DNA of 64,000 nt. Source: Ditylenchus dipsaci (Eukaryota; Nematoda; Chromadorea; Rhabditida; Anguinidae). The notes under the pieces are model-generated. The model ran no database searches. It was given only the letters and a program-made list of their open reading frames with translations, and was not told the origin of the DNA. Position numbers and translations under genes: made by a program. The stretch spans positions 62,001-126,000 of the forward strand of contig SADC01000126.1 of NCBI GenBank assembly GCA_004194705.1. Reading direction: 5' to 3'. Of the stretch, positions 35,560-46,600 are shown piece by piece. How positions within the stretch are numbered: position 1 is the first letter of the stretch; every line of letters begins with the position of its first letter.

Positions 35560-36152
35560 CAGTAATTTTTATACGCCAGAAACGATAAAAAAGTAGTTTC
35601 CTAACAATTTCCGCACTAAAAAGTAAAGTTCTCAACAAAAAGTTATTTACCAAAGATTGACCAACTGCCTTGGTCCCCAAGGTAAAATATCGTATATTAA
35701 GGTATCCTACCACGTTTTGGTCACTGGAGCTGAGCAAAAAGAGTCTTTAATGCATGTATGATCAAGAGTCTCTCTCGGAAACATGTCTGAGGTAAGTGAG
35801 TGCGCGCATCTCTGACCAACCAAGCCCCTGCGCCCCCTTCGGGGGCGCAGGGGGCTTGGTTGCTTGGGGTTGAGATGCGCACACCCACCTACCTTAGACG
35901 CAAATCACTCGAAAATGACTCTGGATGCGTAAAAATGTATGCATACCAGAGTTTCTTTATGCGGTAGGCCCCAGTCAACAAAACTATGTTCAAATTCCAT
36001 CTTTTGGATTTTTTTAAAATGTATAGGTACCCTTTTTGGTTAATCACGTTGGGGACCAAGGCAGTTGGTCAATCTTTGGTAACTTACTTTTTGTTGAGAA
36101 CTTCACTTTTTAGTGCGGAAATTGTTAGGAAACAACTTTTTTATCGTTTCTG
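35560..36152. repeat. Inverted repeat (~115-bp arms) enclosing structured hairpin copy 3
   Basis: The arm 35560-35690 (AGAAACGATAAAAAAGTAG ... CAACTGCCTTGGTCCCCAA) is inverted at 36049-36152. The spacer contains the structured ~200-bp repeat (35742-35952). Confidence 0.65.
35742..35952 (+). repeat. Structured hairpin repeat, copy 3 (best preserved)
   Basis: ATGTCTGAGGTAAGTGAGTG and GCGCGCATCTCT, then a near-perfect stem CCAAGCCCCTGCGCCCCC / GGGGGCGCAGGGGGCTTGG with a TTC loop, then GAGATGCGCACACCC and CCTTAGACG. Ends CCAGAGT. Three copies in the window. Confidence 0.65.
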
Positions 36153-36261
36153 ACGACTACTTGAACGTAGACAATGGAGTTGTGACAAGTTTGCACTTAT
36201 TCTTTTGGTTTATTCTTGTAGGCGTTAGTGGGCACATTTGTACATTGCCATTTTTGTAGAT

Positions 36262-36758
36262 GGGGTCTTTAGTCTCGCTGAGATTGTATAAAACGTCACG
36301 GCGAACAATGGCGACCAGCCTATCGATGTCGATGAAGTGCAGGAAGTCAAAATTGAGGAGCCACCGATTTATATAATGGATGTTAAGCGGGCCTTTCAAA
36401 TTATCCAACAGTATGTGGAGAAGAATTCTGGCAATCCGGCCATGCTTCGCCTCAGCGATGGTCTAGATGAATTTCTGGATGAGGATCGCAGGAAAAACAA
36501 AAACAAAGCACAATAACTCTTTTCTTCTCGTTTAACCATTAATTGCGCGTTGTTTGAATGCAGTTGTTATTGCTAGTGTTTAAATAAATGGTTGTTTCTG
36601 AGTTTGACACTTCAATTATGAGCTTGTTTTGCAAAAACCTCTATACAACGGCCCCCTTTACAAACGTTAGTAACATAACCTCTATATAACGGCCCTTCTA
36701 TAAAACGGCCCCCCCCAAGGCCGGTCCCTAGGGGGGCCGTTGTATAGAGGTTTGACTG
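36262..36758 (+). pseudogene. pogo/Tigger transposase C-terminal remnant with right terminal repeat
   Basis: The plus strand 36307-36513 reads DVDEVQEVKIEEPPIYIMDV, then KRAFQIIQQYVEKNSGNPAM and a stop after NKNKAQ. This matches the acidic linker plus helical C-terminus typical of Tigger/jerky (DDE_1) transposases; just upstream SLAEIV is in another frame. Terminal-type sequence (CTCTATACAACGGCCCC, then GGGGCCGTTGTATAGAGGTT-TGACTGTA) ends at 36758. The catalytic core is absent. Confidence 0.55.
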
Positions 36759-36799
36759 TATTTTGCATGTTACGTACCATTAGAAAGCGTACTGTCTGC

Positions 36800-37350
36800 A
36801 TATGGGCAAGGGTAGGCCAGCGTATGTTAGGACGGACTCAAACATGTTTTTCTTGTGACTCTATCACAATTGTAAGTGTTAATGTAAATGCAAGTGTAAA
36901 TGCTAGGGGTTTCACAATACCAAAACTTACACTTACATTTACACTTACGCCTTCACAATACGAATGTAATGTAAATGAAATTTTTTGACTTATCCTCACT
37001 TTTGTTTACAAAAGTGAGTTTTTTTACCCACATACTAATTTTTTTGACTTTTTATAACTAGCATTAAACTCTTCGTCACTAATAAAGACATTTTAGTATT
37101 CTCTGAAATTACTCGCATATAATTTTCATTTACATTAACATTCGTATTGTGAAGGGGTAATTGTAAGTGTAAATGTGAGTGTTAATGTAAGTGTAAATGT
37201 AAGGGGTCTTCACAATGCCAAAAATACTTACACTTACATTTAAATTTACACTTACATTTACAATTGTGATAAGGCCATTACTTTTTTGTAGTCAAGGAAA
37301 CCATTAGAGTCCGTCCTTACATGCGCTGGTCTACCCTTGCCTAAGCCTAG
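36800..37350. mobile_element. Palindromic MITE split by a GTAAGTGTAAATG-word element
   Basis: The CCTTGGTCCC-family arms (GGCAAGGGTAGGCCAGCG at 36804, complement near 37325) are separated by 36853-37276, an element with ends CACAATTGTAAGTG / CACTTACATTTACAATTGTG whose interior is TGTAAATGTAAGTG words and CTTCACAATAC. Confidence 0.6.
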
Positions 37351-37384
37351 CCTTAGGACTTTACCTTGGGGCCTACGAAGTACA

Positions 37385-38490
37385 TACCGTATTTTCTCTA
37401 TTATTTACCCCTCTCTAATAATTACTCCCCATAGGCCCCCTGTATCTCAGCTCAAAAATTTTTTTGCAAATCTGTTCTTTGCGTTTTCTTAATCACCACG
37501 ATCTTCGTTGATTAAACTTTTAGATTTTGGTTGAGCACCCAAAAATTTCGAAATCAAAATGTGCAGTATTTTGACATACTTAGTATTGAACCTAGAGTAT
37601 CTCATCTTATTTGTATCTTATTCTTAAATATTTTTGAAAGAAATATTTTGGAGATGCGAAAAAAGCACCCTGAATCTGTCCATTCTGGCACACCAAATTT
37701 TAAAATTGACATTTGAAACACGGGAATGGTGAATTAAGTCGTGTGATAGCGTGAAAACTATTCCACATTCTAAGGACGAGTTATTACCGACTTTATGCAA
37801 AAAAAAAATCCAAAAACACTATTTAATAAAAAAAACATAGTGTAAACACTATATTAGATTTTAAAAATTTTAGATGAGCTCCACAATTAATATATTATAT
37901 AGAGAAGGACAATAAACTGGAGAGAAGAGAAAGATCTATACCTATTTTAGAGAATATTATTGTGAAAGATTTCAAAACCTACATTTTTGGATGTTTTCCT
38001 GAGCTACAGTATATGCAAGAGGTAATATTATTTTAAAATTTTTGTTACTCTAGAAGCCCTTTTAAAACCAACAAAGGAGTTTTTCATTATAATTGGTGGA
38101 CCAAAAGTTTTTTTCTAGCTCATTAAAAAGCAAGCCTCAGTAAAAAAATTATATTTCAAATTATTCCAAACACATGGTATTGTGGCCTGAATCTCTCTTT
38201 TAAATAAATGAATTGAATTTAAATAAATTGAAATGAATGTCTGAAAAAGAATTAGCAGGCTTAAATTAAAAAGTCACATTTGGCTCTAAACTCTTATAAG
38301 TCATTTTGAGAAATTGAAAGCATTTTCATCACTTCAACTGGTCAAAAGTATAATTCGCGGTTTAACGTTAAACAAGATCTTACGCAATATGCTGTTTTTA
38401 ATACAGCAATGTTAGCAATTTTAGCGCAGTTCAAGAGCTAGAAGAAGAAATTGTGGTTCTTTTCGGTTATCTGTGTCCAGATTTAAATAG
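37385..38490. other. Intergenic; element end at 37387 and upstream region of the tandem-module gene
   Basis: TACCGTATTTTCTCTATTAT marks one end of a TACCGTATT-type element. The rest is AT-rich with no gene recognised. Confidence 0.35.
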
Positions 38491-38500
38491 TTATATAAAT
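38491..38500 (+). promoter_or_regulatory. Putative TATA box
   Basis: TTATATAAAT at 38491, about 125 nt upstream of the first ATG (38617) of the tandem-module gene, in a position suited to a transcription start near 38520-38530. Inference from sequence only. Confidence 0.4.
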
Positions 38501-38616
38501 GCGCGAAACAATTTATTTTCAACAGAAAGAACAATAATCAACTCTCAACAATAACTACTCTATCAATTCCGGTGGCTCATAAAGGTCTGCAATTTGATTT
38601 AATTTATAATTTTATT

Positions 38617-41540
38617 ATGAACAGTGAAAAAGGTATGTAGAATTAAAATCGTTAAAAATCTGGACACAGATAACCGAAAAGTACCGAAATGGTTTTTAAG
38701 GCCATGACTCAACACTCGAATTTTCAAAAAAATTATTCAGTGAAATAGGTTTCGTAGCTCTTGAACTGCTCTGCAACATGCCCTAAGATGCTGTTAGCGC
38801 ATACGAAAAACTATTAAAAAGAATTCAGACATAGCTTTGCATTAATTATCAAAATTCACATCCACCCCCCCCCCTCACTAATTATTTCCATCAATTTATG
38901 ATTAGAATAATTACAAGATCTTTAAAATCAACAACGATTTTTCTCCTGACATTGAGATAAAGGAAGATGCGTTTTCCATGCTGATCGTAAACAAAAAATT
39001 GGAATCATTGAGTGCTCTCTTATCAACTTTTACACTGGCCATCTAAACCACTGGGATGAATTATTACTAAAAAGAGAAGTGGCCAATATTCCCACAGATA
39101 TCCCTAAAGCAATGAATGTAGACCAATTTAAAATTTATTTGAAAAAAGCATTTTACGTTGCTTTTTGATGGCGCAGAAAATTTACAGCATATCGGTTACC
39201 ACAAATTCACAAAACCAACTAGAGCTAAATGTGGAGATCACCGATGAAATGACTAAAAATCTAGCTTTCGATAAAATAGGAATTGTCAATACAGTGCCTA
39301 TATTATTGTACAGTGTCAAACAAATTGACGAAACACAACTTATTAGAGCAGTTAACTGTAAATATGGTCAACACTCCTGTCAACACGTCTGTATACGGAT
39401 TTGAACAATTTATTAAAAAAAATGTTCCAGAGCTGCAAAAAATTGATATAGATTATGAAGTCCATGAGTTGAAAGAAATGAATCCAATCAACTTGAACTA
39501 GGAGCAGAAATGACAAATGAAATGATGAAAAATTTGAAAGTAAACGCCAAAATCGGTTTGGTTTACGCTACAAAACAATAATTTGTATGGCATGGAAGGA
39601 TTCAAAAAACAAAACTCAGATCATCAAATACTGGAATAAGAATAAATATTTGCACAAAAGTGTCTTTAGATCAATTTAAAAGCCATATAAAAAAATACGT
39701 TCCAAACATGGAGGATTCCAATAAACATTTCACTGTTTACAAAATTAGCAAATTGGTTTTTATCAGCTGGAACTAGGGTCAGAAATGAGCGATTGCTCTA
39801 TAAAATATCTTAGAGAAAATGAAATGGTTGGAGCATTTCAAACAGTTGGAATAAGTTTACACTATGTAGAAATTTTGCATACAGTTAACTCAATCTCAAG
39901 AATAAATTATACAAAAAGAAATGTTCCTTTAAACTTTTCTGTGGATGAATTTAAGACGTACATCAAAAAATTTGTATGGCAGATCACTGATATTGCACAC
40001 GATTTTTCTGTTTATAGAATCAAAAAAGGGAAATTGAATGTTTTAACGTTAGACACTGAGATGACTGATGAAATGCTTAAAAATGTAGAGGAAAATGAAA
40101 TATTGGATTAGTTTATGATAAAGTGCCGGTGGTTGTGTATGACGTTCAAACAATTGACGAGCACAATGCAATCGGATTTGAAATCGAGAAAAAATTGAAA
40201 TTTCACCAGGAAAAACTGTAAAAAATTTAAAGATTACATTAAAAACTACGTTCCAGAGATTCAAGATGTGAAAAAAGGTTTTGTTATATACAAAATAGAA
40301 CAAACTCAACCAGATCAACTAAAGCTTGGTGTTGAATTAACTGATAAAATGATGGAAATATTCCAGCAAATACAAAAATCGGAATAGTTAAGACGATACC
40401 AATATTTTTGTGTGCTGTCCACGAATTAAAAAATAATAATATAGTTGAGTGTAAAATGACTAAACAAATCACATTCCTATAAATTTGTCTGTTAAAAAAT
40501 TTAAAAAGTTTTTAAGAAAATATGCAAAAAGATCTAAATATAAAAAAAGATTTTGCTGTGTATAAACTCAAAGAAATTGATCCTGGTCAACTACAGTTAG
40601 ATGGTGAGATGACTGAGGAGACAGTTAAAGAAATTCAATTAAACTCAAAAATTGGAATTATAACATTAATCGATCTATTTTTGTGTGATGTCGAAGATTT
40701 TGACAAACACAACTCGATAATGTGTAGGATAGAAGCCAGAGTACATTTTGACGTTAAGCTGCAAGTCAAAGAGTTAACATCATTTATAAGAAAGTATGTC
40801 TTGGAGACAGAATATAGTAAAAGAATTTTGTTTTATATAAAATTATCAAAAATGCAGAAATCAACTAAAGCTGGATGTTAAGATGACTGATCAAATGATA
40901 AAAAAATATTCAACAAATACCGAAATTGCAGTAGTAAAGATGGTGCCAATATTTTTGTATGATGTGGAACGACTAGATGACGAAAATAAGTTGGGTCAAA
41001 TTATGGAAAAATTATGATTCCAGTCAAATTAACTGTGGATCAATTCGTGGCTCACATCAAAACCCATGTTTCAAAAGTCAAGGACTTGGAAGGTCATTTT
41101 GGTGTGTACGAATTGGACCAGACACGTCGTTAGAGACAGAGATGGTGTCAGATAGACAACTTTGAGAGGATCCACAGAGCAAATGAATCGCATGAACTTG
41201 AATTTAAAACAATTTCTAGCATGTCTAAAATTAATGACTTTCTGATGAAAAATGTTGAACCGCATGCAAGAATTGGACTGGTCTTGAAAAAAGATCAAAA
41301 ATCCAGTGTTTTGTTTACTGTGGAAGTAAAAAAATTAAGCCGCTGACACATAGCAATTAGATATCCCTAGGATGGAATCTCTGGGTGAATTTAAATTTAC
41401 CTTGCTGAAAATTTCGATTTCTGCAAGAAATCAAACAGTATACTGTTTTATAATATGACAAATAAAAACAAAGCAAAAAAAAAATGACTGATGGAATGAT
41501 TAAAAATCTTGAAGAAAATACAAAATCGCATTGGTTTATG
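38617..41540 (+). CDS. Tandem array of ~91-residue ubiquitin-fold-like modules (CRN-N-like)
   Basis: A short first exon (ATG 38617, donor AAAAG/GTATGT at 38633) is followed from about 38918 by eight or nine tandem units of ~275 bp. Module landmarks (a VDEFK-x-YIKK-type helix) sit at about 39119, 39385, 39662, 39938, 40211, 40488, 40763 and 41032, then degenerate to about 41540. Consensus order: (L/I)FLYDVE-x-DEHN-x-I strand, CKIE, V-DEFK-YIKKYVPE helix, KDFAVYKIKEID strand, QL-L-EMTDEMIKNLE, KIGIV. This strand-helix-'(V)YKI' order resembles the ubiquitin-like N-terminal domain of Crinkler (CRN) proteins ('VDELK..I', 'LWKV'), but that link is inference. No unit keeps a fully open frame; breaks look like short base runs. 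No signal peptide or membrane segment. Exon 1 to exon 2 phase is unresolved. Confidence 0.5.
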
Positions 41541-42420
41541 AAAGCACTAAATAGATTTGGTAAAAAACTTTTTCCTAGTAATGGGAATTTCAAAATTTCG
41601 GGATCACATAGATTTTGTCAATAACGTTTTTTTCGAAATCGAAATTCGGACTAATTTTTACTGATTTTCACGGGAGACTCACAAATTTTTACTGGTTTTC
41701 GTCTCTTTTTCCAAACAATTTATATTTTAAAAAAAGAAAAAATGATTTTAAAAGGTTATTGACAAAATCTTGACATTTGCGCGGTTAGAAAAATACATGG
41801 TTCTTTTAAGCATGAATTTTCTTTCAAAATAAAAGTATTTTATCTGCATACAAAGACATTTGAAAAAAAAACATTTAACACATCTAATTTGCCTATGTTA
41901 CCTTAGTTGAGAAGAAACGACGCTTTACTGCAGCAGTGCAAGAAACTGAACAAATTTTGCAAATCGTAGTTTATTCGACGCGTTTAAAAATGCTAAATAC
42001 TACACTGAGTCTGTCACACATTCTGAACGAGCCTTTACTCTTCTTTTTCTCCCCCTTTTTGTCCTAAAAACCCGGGCTAACTTTAAAATTGTGTGTTTCT
42101 ATCTTGCTTTAACATAGCTGTCACTCAAGCAGATTTCAGATTTCTGAGAAGCTAAGACACTTTACTATATGGGTTTGAAAGTTACCTTATTTTTCTAATA
42201 GTAGGCACCCTCTAACAAAAGGCCCTCAACTTTGAGGGTCTGTATAAACTTTTGATGTTTATCACCAATTTTTGAAAAATTCAAAAGTGAAATACATTCT
42301 AAACAAAAGTTTGTTTATCTTTTGTTTAAAACTTTAAAACATCTTAGAATTGACGTGAAAAACCTTTTTTAACAATGACAGCTTCTAACCTTTATTTATT
42401 CTTTCAACAAAGAAAAGCCT
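41541..42420. other. Intergenic; no gene recognised
   Basis: AT-rich. A short stretch at 42195-42240 (CTCTAACAAAAGGCCC) resembles element ends. Nothing else. Confidence 0.35.
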
Positions 42421-42531
42421 TAAATGGTTTTCAATTTTAACAAAGCTTCTTTACAGAAAATGTTGTTTTCACTTTGCTTTTCCAAATCATCAAACGCTTC
42501 TTCTCTCACAATCACTGTTTCTCAAGCTAGC

Positions 42532-43038
42532 ATGACTTTCTGGTGGTTGCTCTTGTTTTTCTCCATATTACCTGATATTTGTTATGCATCTCAATATGAG
42601 ACGGAACAGGAATGTCAAGACGCTTGCCATCCATTTATCTCTTCTACTTCATTCAAGGCAGTTGTGACGCTGAAGATGTTATAAACATAACTACAACCAG
42701 TGCTCCTGTCACAACTCCCCACTTACAACACTTTTGTAACACCTGTGCCACCCGCTAATGTCACACCAACGACAACTACGCTCAAACTACTATATGATTT
42801 TAATGATGTTGTCGGTGGATATGAGACAGTTACTGACACCACTACACCCACTATTATAACTTCAACTTCTGATCCAAATGTTGCCGGCTATAACTGTAGT
42901 CTGCACTTGAATTTGATGATTTTTTTACTGCTTTTGATTGCCCCACTTTTTTTGATCGTTTGTGGATTGCTCTACATATTGGTGGTGGTACGACCGCAGA
43001 TTGGCAACGGAAGACCTTTTGATTGGAAAAAAATTTGA
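42532..43038 (+). CDS. Thr-rich (mucin-like) type I membrane protein, single exon
   Basis: Starts MTFWWLLLFFSILPDICYA, a textbook signal peptide with cleavage after CYA, so ATG 42532 is preferred over the in-frame ATG at 42424. The ectodomain has three to four Cys (ECQDACHPF, GSCDAED), many Thr-Thr pairs and N-glycosylation sequons (NIT, NVT, NCS). A C-terminal helix LMIFLLLLIAPLFLIVCGLL is followed by a short basic tail ending FDWKKI. Two frame breaks (about 42650 and 42715) separate signal, middle and C-terminal parts; all three frames fit one protein, and the breaks look like run-length errors. AATAAA at about 43156. No family recognised. Confidence 0.6.
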
Positions 43039-43228
43039 AGTAATTAATTTTTGCAAAAAATTCTAATACATATTGATTTATTTATATTTAAAAATTTAAG
43101 ATTCAGAATATTTATCGATACTCCTTGTGTAATATTTTTTGATTCAACAATTTTTAATAAACTTTTTTATGGGTACTAGTGCATTTGGGGAAATACTCTT
43201 CATGTTTACCTGGAGACAACAAAGTAAT

Positions 43229-43334
43229 GGCTCCTTCACGACGCAAGTGTAAGTGTGAATGTAAATGATTTCGCATCGTGAAGACACTTTACATTACACT
43301 TACATTCACACTTACGTCGTGAAAGAGCCATAAT
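43229..43334. mobile_element. Short foldback MITE, word AAGTGTAAGTG
   Basis: ATGGCTCCTTCACGACGCAA at the left and TTACGTCGTGAAAGAGCCAT at the right. The arms are GTGTAAGTGTGAATGTAAATG and complement. Related in word content to 36853-37276. Confidence 0.7.
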
Positions 43335-43376
43335 ACAATTCATATAAAAATTCAATAGATAAAAATAGACTTTTTT

Positions 43377-43500
43377 GGCGTTACTAGCAAATAACCACTT
43401 TTTTCTGGGTCTGGGAAATAATTTGGGTACTTTTTACTTAAGTACAAAAAGTGAAAATCGTTGGGGGGGGGGGGTGTTGCTAGTAGGGTCACTTTTTCTA
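43377..43500. mobile_element. CTAGTAGCGAATA-type MITE, diverged copy
   Basis: TTACTAGCAAATAACCAC at the left, GGGTGTTGCTAGTAGGGTC at the right, inner TGGGTACTTTT / AAGTACAAAAAGTG. Better preserved relative at 63545-63782. A GTCGACTC / GAGTCGAC palindrome (43505-43532) lies beside it. Confidence 0.5.
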
Positions 43501-43670
43501 TAGCTGTCGACTCAATGCGTCGAGTCGACAGCCCTAAAACTGCAAAGTTGGCCAGCCTTTTATTTTCAAATAATTAGGTCCCATATATGCATATACATCG
43601 AAAAAGAGGCTAATTTGAGCATATACATAATTGAGAAGTTAATATAAATGTTAATATGAGATTTAATTTG

Positions 43671-46600
43671 TCAACAACCATCCAAGCCGGTCACATTGTC
43701 CGGACACTTGCACACCACTCCTCCATTAGCTGACGGCAAACAGAAGTGGGGACAGCCTCCATTATTGTTGCACACACTGTGGGGGGTTCCTGGCACTTGA
43801 GTGGCAGACTGAGGATACCGTAGATCTTGCCTTTGCCTCCAGCGCCTGGCGCAAACACATTGTAGCCATCCCCATAGATAGACACTGAGTGAATTTTGTG
43901 ACTGAAACAGGATGGTGTATTAGTGGCTATAGAGTTAAACCGTACTCGTTCCAGTCGGTCCAGTAAAAGCGTTGCTCCTGGAAACAAGTCAGACCAAATG
44001 GATATTCCAGAGGAGCATACACAGCTCGTCGACCACTTCCATCTAGTCCAATGCAGGAAAGTCTGCAATGAAACTGTGAAACTGTAAAAAATATTGTTAC
44101 CTACCTATGACTTCCAGCATCAACCCAGCACAACTCCCTGCGACCAGGCAGCAAGGCTAAACCATTGGGCAGATGTACCTCCTCAGACACAAACACCTGA
44201 TTGTTGGAGCCATCCAAGTCTATGCGCCCTATGTGAGGGTTTTCTCTGTGCCAGTCGGAGTAGTAGAGATGTCTGTAATGTGGTATATATATATGTAGGG
44301 TTATTCCTAAGTTATCTGTCTACCTGTTGTGCATATCGATAACCAGAGCTCTAGGATTGACCAAACCCTCAGTCAGCAAGGCCTTTTGATAGCTTTTGTC
44401 TAAACTGACCACTCCTAACTCATTGCGAATGCTGTCTACATAATAGAGATTTCTAGAAGACCAATCAATAGCTATGCCTTCAGGAGAGCGCAGTTCACTG
44501 GAGTAACTCGACTGGAGATTAGACCCATTCAGGGATACTGATCGAATGCTGTGGCCTGCAATAAGACAAGTTAGAAGTGAAAAGGAAGTCGAGAGCAAAT
44601 GGTTAGGGTAAAGGCACATTCACAATGAGGAGGCTGTTTGCGGATGCTAAACCAGACTTTATACTCAGAAATGGCCATAACTTTTTTTAAAATTTTTCAA
44701 AAATTATTCTTTTGGTGCCATCTTGTAGTCAAGATTCAGGCTACAAGATGAGCCATTGATAAGTTAGACATTGTTAAAAAGTATGTTAAAAAAGAAAGAC
44801 TCCGCCCAAGCATCCGCACTCGAATTCGAGTTAGGATTCTTGGGCGGAGTCTTAAATTTTATCTGAGTTTTTGAAGCAACATTCACTCAGTCTATAGATC
44901 ATTTGGTAGCCCTAAACCTCAACTATATGATATCAGAAGCTATATAAGCAACTGAAAAATAAAAAAACTGCACAAACTGAATAATTTTGGGAGAACAGTA
45001 AAAAAGGGAGGATTCTGTTTCGCGGATTCTTAGTGAGTAGTCGGTTTTAGCATCCGCAAACAGCCTCCTCATTGTGTATGCGCCTTAAAATGACGACGGC
45101 TGCTCTCAAGCATGGGAATTCAGCTCTGACCAAATTATCGGAAATATTCACGGAATAACTAATAATATTTTTCCTGTCTAGCAAGCTTTTACCCTCTTAC
45201 CTGAAATGTCGCTCCAGTATATTTGCTTGGAGTGGCAGTCGTAGGCAATGTCGACGACCACTTGGTGGGGCACCACCACAAGCTGCTTTCCTGGCACTTC
45301 CAAATTGATGGGTGACCTCTGGATCAGAGACATGCCTCGTCCAATCAACAAAGTGGCATCTTCTTGTGGCTGCTGCGACAGAACTGCTGAAAAAATCAAC
45401 ATAATCAGCCACGAAATAATAGGTGAATCAAGAAGCACCCACGTTCACACACCAGACCGTTGCCTCTGTAGCCGTAGTTGCAATTGCAAACATAAGCTGT
45501 TTGCTGCTGGTTAGGCACACATTGTGCATAAGCACTACACATTGCTCGGTTATCTAAGCAAGAAAGCGCGACCGGGGCTGGTTGTGGGCGTGTGCAGATG
45601 TAGCCATTGCCTTCATAGCCAGGATTGCAAACACAGGTGTATTGCCTGTTAGAAGGGTGCTGTTCACATCTGGCTTCTAGAGCACATCTTTCGCAAACAG
45701 CATTGACCGCAGATGGCTGTGAAGGCTGGTCGAGCAGGGCTACTGCAGATGGTAGGCACTGACCGTTCTGACGTGTAAAACCTTAAAAAGTCAAAATTGA
45801 AAAAAAAAGTGTGTATGCTCTTTGGACATTTTTCAAATTTTCGCTTTTCATTTTTCGTTTTTTTCAGCTTGACACACAAGTTTGAGTCCATCCTATGGGA
45901 ATGCATGATGACTGGATACAAAACTGACTGGATAAACCGACTGCATACATTGACAACTGGATACACCGAATGGATACAGTCAATCCCATTCATGATTTTG
46001 ACCTTTTTATGATTCAAGTCTAGGCGATGGATAGCCAATTATACACTAGGATGAATTCAAACATGTTTTACGAACTTTTTCATAATACTAAAAAAACTTT
46101 TGAGCCTGTCTAACTTACGCTTGCCTATTCTGAGCCTAAGGCTTCGCCTAAGTTGTTATCACAAAATATAAAGCCATAAACACCACAGTATGGCCAAAAA
46201 AATGTGCTGCAGATATTCTTGAAGGGAATAGTAAAAATTACCATGGTTTGGTAAGGCTGAAAAGTTGTTTTACCATATCCAATCCCACCACTTAGGTAAA
46301 ATTCAGTAAATTAGTGTATCCAGTCAGTGTATTCAGTGAGTTTTTATATTTAGTAGGTGGTATACCATCCTATAGTGCGCTGGTCTAATATTTGCCAAAA
46401 ACTTGCCTAAATTAAAAAAAAAGAAAAAAAAATCCGAAAACGCACAGCTCCAAAATAAGCACGAATTCAAAACAAATGTCCAAAAAACCGCTAAACGACC
46501 CTATGCTAAAAAAAATAAATAAAGCAGTGCAAGTTTACCTGACTCACACTGACAAGTGAACTTCTGATTGTTAGAGGAAAATAGGCATTTGGCGTTCTGA

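Noticed and set aside
45797..46038. Open frames within nidogen intron 19
   Set aside because: They lie between exons 19 and 20, which join in frame across them; degraded repeat words are present.
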